From positions 28,253 through 92,252 of the forward strand of contig JACBXN010000056.1 of NCBI GenBank assembly GCA_015863215.1: DNA of 64,000 bases, given 5' to 3'. Below the pieces are notes generated by a model that was given only the letters and a program-made list of their open reading frames with translations, made no database searches and had not been told where the DNA came from. Of this stretch, positions 38,192 through 48,741 are shown one piece after another. Positions within the stretch are counted from its first letter, which is position 1. Each line of letters starts with the position of its first letter. This DNA comes from Aerococcaceae bacterium DSM 111176 (lineage in GTDB: Bacteria; Bacillota; Bacilli; Lactobacillales; Aerococcaceae). The position numbers were made by a program, and so were the translations under genes.

Positions 38192-39133
38192 ATGAACCGC
38201 GTACATATTATTTGCCATAAAGAATCTGGGAGCGGCACAGGTTCAAAAGTATGGAAAGAAACGACAGAAATTCTTAGAGGATTTCGTTTAAATTTTTTAA
38301 GTTATTTTACAGATACTAGCAATTCAGCCGATTTAATCGTCAAGCAAATCATGAACCGCAACCATACTCCACCATTAGAGCATTTAATTGTTATTGGGGG
38401 CGACGGCACCTTACACGAAGTGGTCACTGCTTTAGTTGAAATTGACAAACGCATTCCGATTACTTATATCGCATCAGGTAGTGGAAATGACTTCAACCAT
38501 GCCTGGTCCAGAGGCGCTACTCCACGTACCATGATTGAAACCATGTTATATTCAAGAACGCCTAAAGAAATTCCTGTATTAATCGAGCGTAATTTAACCG
38601 ATGATACTCAGAGTGTTGTAGTGAATAGTGCTGGGTTTGGTTTTGATGCTTCTGTGAATTACAACCGTCAACAATTATCACAGAACAATTTTATTAAGCG
38701 ATTTGTCAGTGGTAATAATCAATACCGACTTGCGTTAGCATTAACTCTACCAGAAATCCCCCATTTTAATGTCACAGCAAAAATGGACGGAAAAGTATAT
38801 TATTTTGACAATTCGAGTATTGTGATTGCGATGAATCATGGTTATATCGGCGGCGGGATGCTCGTTGATAATACAGTGGATCCAGAAAAAAAAGAAATTG
38901 CTTTAGCTATTTACCATGACATCAACTTGGGAGCTGTACAAGATATTCTCCCGCGTGTATTTAAAACACATGACCATCATGAATCTGAATTTATAACTCA
39001 GATTAAAGGACAACATTTACAATTATTCTTCCATGATGCGGTTCGCGGCCAACTTGATGGGGAGCCACTGGTAGAACTTCCTCATGAATTTGAATTTACG
39101 GTGTCGAGTTATCCATTCTATTTGCCTGAGTAA
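38192..39133 (+). CDS. Diacylglycerol kinase-family lipid kinase
   Basis: 313 aa from ATG 38192 with GGAGG 6 bp upstream. The DAGK catalytic domain is seen as LIVIGGDGTLHEVVTAL, IASGSGNDFNHAW and NSAGFGFDASVNYN. Such proteins phosphorylate diacylglycerol or other lipids. It is divergent from folD, with a TATAAT at 38159-38164, and stands alone. Confidence 0.88.
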   Translation: MNRVHIICHKESGSGTGSKVWKETTEILRGFRLNFLSYFTDTSNSADLIVKQIMNRNHTPPLEHLIVIGGDGTLHEVVTALVEIDKRIPITYIASGSGNDFNHAWSRGATPRTMIETMLYSRTPKEIPVLIERNLTDDTQSVVVNSAGFGFDASVNYNRQQLSQNNFIKRFVSGNNQYRLALALTLPEIPHFNVTAKMDGKVYYFDNSSIVIAMNHGYIGGGMLVDNTVDPEKKEIALAIYHDINLGAVQDILPRVFKTHDHHESEFITQIKGQHLQLFFHDAVRGQLDGEPLVELPHEFEFTVSSYPFYLPE

Positions 39134-39380
39134 AAGTTTTTCTGAATTTGACTGATAAGAAAACTTGGTGCGTTCCGCTATTATTTATATTCCATTTTAA
39201 TTTAGCACCGGGTGGTTCTTATGGTTGATATTCATATCGGTTTCTCGAAATAGGCAAAACAAACCTTTGCGGGTAACAACTTTTAAATTATCTTGAGTTG
39301 TTACTCATAATCATACAGATCGATGAACAACTTTTATATTATCTTGAGTTGTTACTCATAACCAGCATTTACCAGAAAAT
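39134..39380. repeat. Non-coding stretch with a 36-bp direct repeat
   Basis: 39275-39310 and 39326-39361 are identical except for one base (begin AACAACTTTTA, end TTACTCATAA; 51-bp period). Each copy has inverted ends AACAACT/AGTTGTT and could form a hairpin. No ORF or RNA gene was recognised in the rest. Confidence 0.6.
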
Positions 39381-39428
39381 AACAGCCTTCGAACTTGAAA
39401 TTAAAAAGTTCAAAGGCTGTTTTATAAT
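39381..39428. terminator. Bidirectional terminator between the lipid kinase gene and recD2
   Basis: AACAGCCTTCGAACTT pairs with AAGTTCAAAGGCTGTT around a short AT loop, with T-runs on both strands. It mainly ends recD2 (minus strand). Confidence 0.85.
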
Positions 39429-39429
39429 G

Positions 39430-41904
39430 TTACATGAATGATTCTGGCGAAATTCCTTCCATACCGACCATAGGGTCGACTAGATGATAGTTTTCAATTG
39501 ATAAAATACCAAAGGAAGTGACTTCTTCCTCTTCATCAAATAAATCAACGTTTTGCACATCATCTCCAACAATTTCTTCCCCAGTTTCTTCTGGATCGAT
39601 AGAAATATCAGTTTTTTCAGGTTCTGGAGTGGCTGCCGATTCTGGCGCTTCCTCCAACTCTGCTTCTGTGTTAAAACGAACTTCTAACAATTCTTTTAGT
39701 AGAGTATTCCTTGGAGGTTGTTGTTTAGTTACTGCGATATTAAAACTCTCAGGATCTCCAATCATAATTAAGCTAGATTGCGCACGTGTAATTGCCGTGT
39801 AAAGTAAGTCTTTACGTAAGAGGCGTGAAAACTTGTCAACAAGTGGCAAAATAATCAGCGGGTATTCACTACCTTGAGCTTTATGAATTGACATACAATA
39901 AGCAAGTGTAATTTGACCGAGTTCTCCTTGTTGATAAGTCATTTCACGGTCGTCATACATTACCACTACTTCAGCCACTTTCGACTCTGTTTCTTCTTTC
40001 GTCAGAATCATCTCAATTTCTCCGACGTCACCATTATAGACGCCATTTTCAGAGTCATTGACGAGCTGCAGTACTTTATCACCTACTCGAAAGACGCGGT
40101 CAAATGAGGTTATTTCACGTTTCCCTTTTTTGGGTGGATTTAGTTGTTCTTGTAGAATCTGATTCAGTTCATCAATTCCGCCTGGACCTTTGTATTTAGG
40201 TGCCAGTACTTGTATATTAGCCTGATTATAACTAGATGAAATGGCGTGTCCTACAATTTGCGATACGGCACTACCGATTTGTTGCGGGTTTGCTTTAATA
40301 AATGTTCGGTCATGCTGTTTACCCAGAAAGTCTTGTGGGAGTTGCCCTTGTCTGACAAAATGGGCTAAATCAACAATGGTGGAATCATCTGCTTGACGGT
40401 AAATCTTCGTTAAAATATTAGTTGGAATAACGCCCGATTCTATTAAATCGGCAAAAACTCGGCCAGGTCCAACTGATGGTAACTGATCCTGGTCCCCCAC
40501 GAAAACAACTTGCATGTGGTAAGGAATGGATTGTATCAACCAATTCATCAACCATACATCCACCATCGACATCTCATCAACAATGAGGAGTGTGCCATCT
40601 AATTCTTCACCATAGAAATTATCGTCATTTGTTTCTCTTCTATAGCCAATCATACGGTGAATGGTTGAGGCATAGAGACCGGTTGTTTCATTCATTCGTT
40701 TGGCTGCGCGTCCAGTTGGTGCAGCAAGTAAAATCGACTGGTCTTTCCCTGAATCATCTTCAGGTTCTTCTAACTCATGTAAAATCGAATGTAAATGGAT
40801 TAAACCTTTGATAAGCGTGGTTTTACCTGTACCTGGTCCCCCGGTAATAATCGACATTGGAGATGATACTGCTAATTTTAAAGCGGCAATTTGTGTCTCA
40901 TCATACGGCGTTCCAGTTAATTCCATCAATGATTCCATCGCATCATCAATTTCGGCTTCACTAAAGCGGTCAACATCTTCAAATTCCATGTAACGATGGA
41001 TGTTGTTGGCAATACTAATCTCTGCAAAGTAGACACTTGGCAGGAGTAAGCTTTGGTCTAATCGTTTTAAATGTTCACCTTGTAATGCTTCACGTAATCC
41101 TAACTCTAACGTTTCATCAGATATCATGATCGACCGTCTTGATTCCAATAATTTACGGGCATTTTTCAATGCAACTTCTTGAGCAACATAAGTGTCCCCT
41201 TCACTATTCGTGATTTGGGCCACGCTCTCATAAATACCTGCCACGATGCGCTCTTTCGCATCTGCTGCAAAACCTAAGTTCTCAGCCAATTGATCTGCCC
41301 GTGCAAATCCAATCCCTTCGATATCTTCAATTAATAAATAAGGATTTTCTTCTATCAGTGTGACCGCTTTTCCCTCATATTTATTATAAATCCGTTCCGA
41401 TAATTTCGGACCAAAGCCCCATTCGGTTAATTTTAGTAAGACACGTTCAGTACCTTCATGCTCTAGTAGTGTATTGTATAAATTATCTGCAATTTCTTCC
41501 TTCAATCCTTGAATATCATCTAATACACGTCGATTTTCAATGATGGTTGAAATGGTATCTTCTCCAAAAGTATCCACAATACGTTCTGCTAAAACAGGTC
41601 CTATACCTTTAAAGCGACTTCCGGATAAATAATCGATTAATCCAGCTTCTGTCGTTGGGGTCAATTGTTGATAACGCGTTACGGCAAATTGTTCACCATA
41701 TTTAGGATGAACCGTTACGTTACCGTAAAACTCATATTCAGTATCATATTGAAGTGTTGCAAATTGGCCTGTAATAACCAATTCATCATCTAAGAGTACA
41801 CTAGACTCTTCTTGATTGACCTGTATTTTCACTACTTTATAGAAATTACTCGGATTCTCAAAAAAGATAACTTCCACTTCACCTATAATGCGTTCTTCTT
41901 GCAC
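39430..41904 (-). CDS. recD2: RecD2-type ATP-dependent DNA helicase
   Basis: 824 aa, starting at GTG 41904. The long N-terminal part has the RecD2 OB region and HhH-like segments (FKGIGPVLAERIVDTFG and IEGIGFARADQLAENLG). The SF1B helicase core follows, with Walker A GGPGTGKTTLIKG, LLIVDEMSMVD, GDQDQLPSVGPGR and late SIHKAQGSEYP. RecD2 is the type found without RecBC and unwinds 5'-3' in repair. The C-terminal 80 residues are very acidic and probably disordered. Confidence 0.94.
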   Translation of the reverse strand: MQEERIIGEVEVIFFENPSNFYKVVKIQVNQEESSVLLDDELVITGQFATLQYDTEYEFYGNVTVHPKYGEQFAVTRYQQLTPTTEAGLIDYLSGSRFKGIGPVLAERIVDTFGEDTISTIIENRRVLDDIQGLKEEIADNLYNTLLEHEGTERVLLKLTEWGFGPKLSERIYNKYEGKAVTLIEENPYLLIEDIEGIGFARADQLAENLGFAADAKERIVAGIYESVAQITNSEGDTYVAQEVALKNARKLLESRRSIMISDETLELGLREALQGEHLKRLDQSLLLPSVYFAEISIANNIHRYMEFEDVDRFSEAEIDDAMESLMELTGTPYDETQIAALKLAVSSPMSIITGGPGTGKTTLIKGLIHLHSILHELEEPEDDSGKDQSILLAAPTGRAAKRMNETTGLYASTIHRMIGYRRETNDDNFYGEELDGTLLIVDEMSMVDVWLMNWLIQSIPYHMQVVFVGDQDQLPSVGPGRVFADLIESGVIPTNILTKIYRQADDSTIVDLAHFVRQGQLPQDFLGKQHDRTFIKANPQQIGSAVSQIVGHAISSSYNQANIQVLAPKYKGPGGIDELNQILQEQLNPPKKGKREITSFDRVFRVGDKVLQLVNDSENGVYNGDVGEIEMILTKEETESKVAEVVVMYDDREMTYQQGELGQITLAYCMSIHKAQGSEYPLIILPLVDKFSRLLRKDLLYTAITRAQSSLIMIGDPESFNIAVTKQQPPRNTLLKELLEVRFNTEAELEEAPESAATPEPEKTDISIDPEETGEEIVGDDVQNVDLFDEEEEVTSFGILSIENYHLVDPMVGMEGISPESFM

Positions 41905-42061
41905 AAACTCACCCCTATTTCTCTTAAAGCTTATTATAACAAAAAATGCTTATGAACGATATCATCCAATAACAATTAAGCAGTATGCTTAGGGTTCTTA
42001 ATTATTCAAAGATGAATCGGCATTGTGATTCTTTCTCAGGGTTAAACTATACTTTTCCTAA

Positions 42062-42092
42062 AATAAAAACGGCTTCCCGAAGGATGCCGTTA
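42062..42092 (-). terminator. Terminator after degV
   Basis: AACGGC pairs with GCCGTT around CCTTCGG-like loop sequence, with TTTTTATTTT on the minus strand. Nothing else was recognised from 41905 to 42061. Confidence 0.75.
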
Positions 42093-42100
42093 GTTTAACT

Positions 42101-42970
42101 TTAAATTACTGGATAAATTGCGAGTCCGTAAGTCCCTTTTCCTGTGTGGGTTGAAATTACTGGGCCGCAAATACTTGTATTAATTTGAACCGTTGGATAA
42201 TCTGCTAAAATTCGAGCTTTTATATCCTCCATTACTGGTTGAGATGTTGAGTCAGTATAGAGTAAGCCTAAACGGATATTGCCGTTGTTTGCTTCAATTG
42301 CTTCAACTGCTAATTGAATTAAACGTTCAGTTACTCGTTTACTTGTTCTGATTTTTTCGCTGACTACTAATTTACCTTCTTCATCAAGTTTGAGTAATGG
42401 TTTTACTCTTAAGAGTGTCCCTAGAAGCGCGCTAGACGCTGTTAGACGGCCACCTTTACGTAAATTAGTTAATTCCTCAACAACAATAAATAAACTGCTA
42501 TTTTGTTGAATTGTTGTTACTACTGATTCAATTTCCTCGATAGGCGCTTCTGCATCTACTAAAGGTAAAATATCTGTCAGAATTCTTTCTTGAACGAGTG
42601 CAGCGGTGCGTGTATCAAAATGATGTGACTCAATTTTACCTTCATACTCCTCTGCGGTTGTAACGAATGCAGAATAAGTCCCACTCAACTCTGAAGAAAA
42701 GGCTACTCCAATTACTCGAGTATACCCTTCTGCAATCATTTGATCATAAATTCCATGTAATTGTCCAAAACTTGGTTGAGAAGTTGTTGGTAATTCACTG
42801 AACCCTTCAATTTTCTTGAAATAGTCATCAATAATATTTACATCTTTAGTATCTTCCATCGTTGTCCCATCTGGGAAGTTTACTGTTAATTTTGCTTCAA
42901 AGACATTCGGAAGATTTCTTAAATCTTCCCTAATCCCTGCAACACTATCAACTAAAATAGCCGTTTTCAA
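42101..42970 (-). CDS. DegV-family fatty-acid-binding protein
   Basis: 289 aa. It begins KTAILVDSVAGI and has TTSQPSFGQLHGIYDQM, AFSSELSGTYSAF, FDTRTAALVQERI and KGGRLTASSALLGTLL, all DegV hallmarks. DegV/FakB proteins hold a fatty acid for the FakA kinase; the partner here is not seen. The start is TTG 42970 behind GAGGGA. It is downstream of mnmA by 24 bp and probably in its operon. Confidence 0.92.
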   Translation of the reverse strand: MKTAILVDSVAGIREDLRNLPNVFEAKLTVNFPDGTTMEDTKDVNIIDDYFKKIEGFSELPTTSQPSFGQLHGIYDQMIAEGYTRVIGVAFSSELSGTYSAFVTTAEEYEGKIESHHFDTRTAALVQERILTDILPLVDAEAPIEEIESVVTTIQQNSSLFIVVEELTNLRKGGRLTASSALLGTLLRVKPLLKLDEEGKLVVSEKIRTSKRVTERLIQLAVEAIEANNGNIRLGLLYTDSTSQPVMEDIKARILADYPTVQINTSICGPVISTHTGKGTYGLAIYPVI

Positions 42971-42994
42971 ATTAAATCCCTCGTCTCTTAAATT

Positions 42995-44137
<1,143 letters not shown>

Positions 44138-44479
44138 TTAACTGTTTACCTCTATTAAACAGTTACGATCTACAAAACCATCAAAAATAAAATTAATTTT
44201 TTCAACTACCATTTCATTTTCAGTTAATTTATTAACATCCACTGAATTCAAGCCATTGGGCGTTACCGTTGAAATCTTTAAAGTTTCTACATTTTTATCA
44301 ATTGTTACCTTTAATACTACTTTAGCACCTGAAGCTGTTTCTAATGGGCGCTCGTATAAAAAGTTACCGGGTTTTGTATTTACAAAGCCATTGTCACGTA
44401 AAGTATATGGACGAGCTTCGCTACTTACTTCAAAAGTACGGTCAAACCCTGGTAATGTTGCTTGTTTACTAAATGCCAT
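44138..44479 (-). CDS. DUF1831 domain protein
   Basis: 113 aa, beginning MAFSKQATLPGFDRTFEVSS and containing YTLRDNGFVNTKPGNFLYER. I recognise it as DUF1831, a small family found mostly in Lactobacillales next to cysteine desulfurase and mnmA. Function is unknown; a role in sulfur delivery to tRNA is suggested only by place. It is 10 bp after the desulfurase gene and 12 bp before mnmA. Confidence 0.85.
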   Translation of the reverse strand: MAFSKQATLPGFDRTFEVSSEARPYTLRDNGFVNTKPGNFLYERPLETASGAKVVLKVTIDKNVETLKISTVTPNGLNSVDVNKLTENEMVVEKINFIFDGFVDRNCLIEVNS

Positions 44480-44489
44480 AAAATCTCTC

Positions 44490-45623
44490 CTATTTTAATA
44501 TATTAATTAATGCGTCAATCTCGTCTTTTGTTGTTTGGTATCCAAAAGAAACACGGATACTCTCTACCCAGCGTTGTGGTTCATCTGGGTAATAAGCTTG
44601 TAAAATACGACTCGGCACGATTGATCCTGCTGTACAGGCAGATCCTGCTGAAATTGCAATACCTTTGAGGTCAGCTTTAATGAGTAATTGACTTGATAGA
44701 TTTTCAGGCAACCAGAGATTATGAATATGATTAACGTGATGATCCAGATTTTTACTACCATTACGGTGATAATTAATTCCGGCTTCATCAAGTGCTTCAT
44801 ATAAATAAGTCGCTAAGTTTTCGTCTTGTCTCACTCTATTCTCTTTCGTGTCGTTTGTCAACGTCACAGCTGTAGCCATTCCTGCAATATAAGGCAGATT
44901 CTCAGTTCCAGATCGCTTTTTCTTCTCTTGTCCACCACCACGAATTAGTGGTCTAATCGCTAGTTTAGCGTCTTTTGGTTTGTGAACTAGGAAGCCAATT
45001 CCCTTAGGTCCATTGAATTTATGTGCAGATCCAACGAACGCATCTATTGGTAGCGATGAAAAATCTACGATATCATGTCCAATCGCTTGAACAGCATCAA
45101 CATGGATCCAATAATTAAGTTCCTCTGCTTTTTTAGCTAAACTCTCAATAGGTAAAATGGCACCTACTTCATTATTTACCGCCATGGCGACCCAACCAAT
45201 TGTCTGATCGGTTGATACTTCTTCAAATTGGTCAACTGTGATATCTCCATCCTCATTTGGATTAACGTATGTAACATCAAAACCTATTGTTTCTAAATGT
45301 GCAAGAACATCATCGACTGATGGATGCTCAATCGCTGTTGCGACGATATGATTACCATACCCTAATTCTTTGGCTCTTTGAGCCATATGCATCAATGCCC
45401 AATTGTTACTTTCTGTCGCACCTGAGGTAAAGAATAGATTATTCGAATCAACTTTTAATACGTCAGCAATGTCCTTACGGGCTGTCGTAATCTGTCGCTT
45501 CGCATCCTTTCCCATTTTGTATGTTGCTGATGGGTTACCATATTGGTTTGCTAATGTATCCGCAATAATCTGTGTGACTTCGGGAAAAATTGGGGTTGTT
45601 GCTGCGTTATCTAAATAAATCAT
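44490..45623 (-). CDS. Cysteine desulfurase (NifS/IscS-like)
   Basis: 377 aa PLP enzyme beginning MIYLDNAATTPIFPEV. The PLP lysine is in GSAHKFNGPKGIGFL, and the active-site Cys is in SAGSACTAGSIVPS on the flexible loop. It releases sulfur from cysteine as a persulfide. Followed by DUF1831 and mnmA, so tRNA thiolation is its likely use. No iscU lies next to it. Confidence 0.94.
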   Translation of the reverse strand: MIYLDNAATTPIFPEVTQIIADTLANQYGNPSATYKMGKDAKRQITTARKDIADVLKVDSNNLFFTSGATESNNWALMHMAQRAKELGYGNHIVATAIEHPSVDDVLAHLETIGFDVTYVNPNEDGDITVDQFEEVSTDQTIGWVAMAVNNEVGAILPIESLAKKAEELNYWIHVDAVQAIGHDIVDFSSLPIDAFVGSAHKFNGPKGIGFLVHKPKDAKLAIRPLIRGGGQEKKKRSGTENLPYIAGMATAVTLTNDTKENRVRQDENLATYLYEALDEAGINYHRNGSKNLDHHVNHIHNLWLPENLSSQLLIKADLKGIAISAGSACTAGSIVPSRILQAYYPDEPQRWVESIRVSFGYQTTKDEIDALINILK

Positions 45624-45853
45624 TGACAGCCTCCTTTGCTGAATTTGTTTATATTATTGAAGAATAGTGTAAAATTCAGTACTCTACCTATACCTTCTCT
45701 AAATATACGCTGATGTATTCTACCACATCCGTTAAGATTGTAAAGTTAATTGCTCTTTACTCTCGTATCTACTATTATACAAGATTCTTTCATATTTGTA
45801 TGTGTCTATGCTAAAATTATCAAGAGACTATCATACCAAAAAGGAGGATACAC

Positions 45854-47116
45854 ATGCAAGAACCATTAGCTTATCGAATGCGTCCTAAATCGATTGATGA
45901 AGTACTCGGTCAAGAACATTTAGTTGGCGAAGGGAAAATTATTCGCCGCATGGTCGATGCTGGACGACTGTCTTCGATGATTTTATATGGACCACCTGGA
46001 ACAGGTAAGACGAGTATTGCCAGTGCGATTGCTGGAACAACTAAATTAGCGTTTCGCATGTTAAACGCTGCAACAGATAGTAAAAAAGACCTTGAAGTTG
46101 TTGTAGAAGAGGCAAAGATGTCTGGTTCAGTCATTCTATTACTTGATGAGATTCATCGTCTCAATAAAGTGAAACAAGATTTCCTCTTACCTCATTTAGA
46201 AAATGGTCGTGTCATATTAATCGGTGCCACCACTGAAAATCCCTATATTTCAATTAATCCAGCGATTCGAAGCCGGACTCAAATCTTTCAAGTCGAGCCG
46301 CTTAAGTCTGAAGATATTAAATTGGGGATTGAGCGTGCTTTAGAGGAACCAAAGCGTGGACTTGGTGACTATGAGGTTGAAATAGCTGATGATATTTTGA
46401 ATCACTTTTCTCATGTAACTAACGGAGATATTCGTAGTGCTTTAAATGCGTTAGAACTAGCCGTTCTTTCTACCCAACCTAACGAAGATGGCGTCATTGT
46501 GATCACTCAAGAAATTGCTGAAGAATGTCTTCAACATAAACGTCTCGTTCATGATAAAGACGGTGATGCACATTATGATACGATTTCTGCTTTACAAAAG
46601 TCGATTCGAGGTAGTGATGTTAATGCTGCTCTGTACTATTTAGCTGTATTACTTGAGGCTGGGGAATTACAAATCGCTTGTAGACGACTGTTAATCATTG
46701 CTTATGAAGATATTGGCCTAGGAAATCCTGCCGCTACACAGCGCACTGTTGCAGCTATTCAAGCCGCTGAAAAAGTAGGTTTACCTGAAGCACAAATCCC
46801 ATTGGCATTTGCGGCTGTTGATCTTGCTTTATCACCAAAATCAAACACAACTTATCAAGCTTTGAATGCTGCTATGGCAGATGTTCGAGCTGGAAACGTT
46901 GGGCCAATTCCTGATCACTTACGCGATGCTCATTATAGTGGCGCATCTAAATTAGGTCATGGCGTCGGTTACAAATACCCTCATGATTATCCAAATCACC
47001 ATGTCGCACAACAATATTTACCTGATGAATTAAAAGGTCGTGAATATTTTGTTGCTGACCCAACAGGGAAATACGAGGCTGCTTTGCAACAAATTTACCA
47101 GCAGTTGCGGGGATAA
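45854..47116 (+). CDS. rarA: Replication-associated recombination protein RarA (MgsA)
   Basis: 420 aa AAA+ ATPase. It has Walker A YGPPGTGKTSIA, Walker B ILLLDEIHRLN, the sensor GATTENPY, and the C-terminal tetramer domain with LLIIAYEDIGLGNP and the YKYPHDYPNHHVAQQYLP pattern. It acts at stalled forks. AGGAGG precedes ATG 45854. The 230 bp upstream are non-coding and divergent from the desulfurase gene. A probable 6S RNA gene follows. Confidence 0.95.
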   Translation: MQEPLAYRMRPKSIDEVLGQEHLVGEGKIIRRMVDAGRLSSMILYGPPGTGKTSIASAIAGTTKLAFRMLNAATDSKKDLEVVVEEAKMSGSVILLLDEIHRLNKVKQDFLLPHLENGRVILIGATTENPYISINPAIRSRTQIFQVEPLKSEDIKLGIERALEEPKRGLGDYEVEIADDILNHFSHVTNGDIRSALNALELAVLSTQPNEDGVIVITQEIAEECLQHKRLVHDKDGDAHYDTISALQKSIRGSDVNAALYYLAVLLEAGELQIACRRLLIIAYEDIGLGNPAATQRTVAAIQAAEKVGLPEAQIPLAFAAVDLALSPKSNTTYQALNAAMADVRAGNVGPIPDHLRDAHYSGASKLGHGVGYKYPHDYPNHHVAQQYLPDELKGREYFVADPTGKYEAALQQIYQQLRG

Positions 47117-47146
47117 TAATAAATTAACCGTTTTCAAGCCTTTCTA

Positions 47147-47174
47147 TTGCATTTCACAAAGACAGTGGTATAAT
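47147..47174 (+). promoter_or_regulatory. Promoter of the 6S RNA gene
   Basis: TTGCAT (47147-47152), 16 bp, TATAAT (47169-47174) with TGG before it (extended -10). It lies just after the rarA stop and would start an RNA near 47181. Confidence 0.75.
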
Positions 47175-47180
47175 AATTGT

Positions 47181-47402
47181 AGTAAGGGATGACTGAGATG
47201 CGCGCCGGATACGTATTGTGTGGACCGAACACCAACTTATTGGGGTCCTAGGATTCGGAGTCTAAAGATAAGCCAATGAACACTTGGAAATCTAATGATT
47301 CTGATGGGGAGCCCACCTGTTTATATTAGCAGGTTCAAAACATATGTATCATTAAACGGCATCATCGGCTACCCTTAGGCCGGCTTTTGCCGGCTTTTTT
47401 AT
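47181..47402 (+). ncRNA. ssrS: Probable 6S RNA
   Basis: A non-coding transcription unit with its own strong promoter and a terminator (GCCGGC-TTTT-GCCGGC-T6 at 47379-47400) directly downstream of rarA, where 6S RNA commonly sits in Firmicutes. The ends pair at long range: TAAGGG (47183-47188) with CCCTTA (47372-47377), and GATGC (47197-47201) with GCATC (47359-47363). That gives the rod-like shape of 6S RNA with a mature size near 195 nt. 6S RNA binds sigma-A RNA polymerase in stationary phase. The call rests on place and shape; I did not run a covariance model. Confidence 0.7.
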
Positions 47403-47427
47403 TTTCTTTATAATTATTATTTATAGG

Positions 47428-47478
47428 ATCGCATAGCGTCAATGTTCTTAGAACGATGGTGTTATGCGATTTTTTTTG
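47428..47478 (+). terminator. Second terminator-like hairpin after the 6S RNA
   Basis: ATCGCATA (47428-47435) pairs with TATGCGAT (47463-47470) and is followed by T8. It may back up the 6S RNA terminator or be a relic of a lost gene. Confidence 0.6.
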
Positions 47479-47512
47479 TGTCAGGATTTTTCTGGACTGG
47501 TGTCGATTTTTT

Positions 47513-47700
47513 GATGAGGTGTTTGTGCATCCTTCTAGAAATATGGTGGGGATGCAATTTTTTGCATCCTCTCCCCTCAAAATTATTTAGATGCACTGTT
47601 TGCGCATCCTCTTAAAATTATACTGGCGAGGATGCAGTTTTTTGCAACCTCTTAAAAACATTCGGGCGGGGATGCAATTTTTTGCATCCTTTTGAATAAG
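47513..47700. repeat. Tandem array of five ~40-bp hairpin units
   Basis: Units start at 47513, 47551, 47590, 47631 and 47671. Most contain GATGCA-TTTTTT-TGCATCC or a variant, a self-complementary stem with a T-rich loop, followed by a short AT-rich linker. The first unit is the most diverged. No gene was found between 47479 and 47794 apart from this array. I know no named family for it. Confidence 0.75.
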
Positions 47701-47794
47701 TTCATTCGTGCCAGGCTGATATCTAGATAATTATCCCCCATCTCTTCATTAATTATGTTAAACTAACAAAAAGACTAATAGTAAAGAGGTTATT

Positions 47795-48079
47795 ATGTTA
47801 CAAATTTTATTCTTCGCATTTCCAACAATGGTGTTACTAATTGGTGTGTATTTGCTACTTTATCAACAAATATTAAAAGAAATCCTGAAACTTGAATCAT
47901 CAAAATCGATTATTGCTTTTGCTGTAACTTATTTTGCCTTATCGATTTTAGGTTTCTTCAGTGTCTTGAATCGCTACGAGACATTTACTATTATTTGGAT
48001 TATATTCATTTTAATTTTTACAGGATTTATGGTCTATCTGTTCTCAGTCATTCATAAAATTAATAATCGCGATCAATAA
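47795..48079 (+). CDS. Small membrane protein of unknown function
   Basis: 94 aa with three hydrophobic segments (about residues 2-25, 38-58 and 65-86) and short polar loops, ending in HKINNRDQ. AAGAGG precedes ATG 47795 and a terminator follows. I recognise no family. The clear ribosome site, hydrophobic pattern and terminator make it likely to be real. Confidence 0.7.
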   Translation: MLQILFFAFPTMVLLIGVYLLLYQQILKEILKLESSKSIIAFAVTYFALSILGFFSVLNRYETFTIIWIIFILIFTGFMVYLFSVIHKINNRDQ

Positions 48080-48082
48080 AAA

Positions 48083-48117
48083 AAGCCTGTCATCCAATCT
48101 GGACGACAGGCTTATTT

Positions 48118-48119
<2 letters not shown>
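48083..48119. terminator. Bidirectional terminator between the small membrane protein gene and pyrR
   Basis: AAGCCTGTC and GACAGGCTT pair with an inner TCC/GGA; T-rich sequence lies on both sides. Confidence 0.85.
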
Positions 48120-48639
<520 letters not shown>

Positions 48640-48683
48640 TTATATCCTCCTCTCAATATTGTTAAATATAATATTAATCAACG

Positions 48684-48723
48684 AAAAAGCCACTCTCAAC
48701 TGGATAGCTAGAGAGTGGCTTTA
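48684..48723 (-). terminator. Terminator after ackA
   Basis: Minus strand AAAGCCACTCTC pairs with GAGAGTGGCTTT, followed by TTCG and T-rich sequence. Confidence 0.8.
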
Positions 48724-48741
48724 ATAATAATTAAAGATTAA

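Noticed and set aside
47362..47580. 72-codon minus-strand frame after the 6S RNA
   Set aside because: It crosses the RNA terminator and the hairpin repeats, has no ribosome site and looks like no protein.
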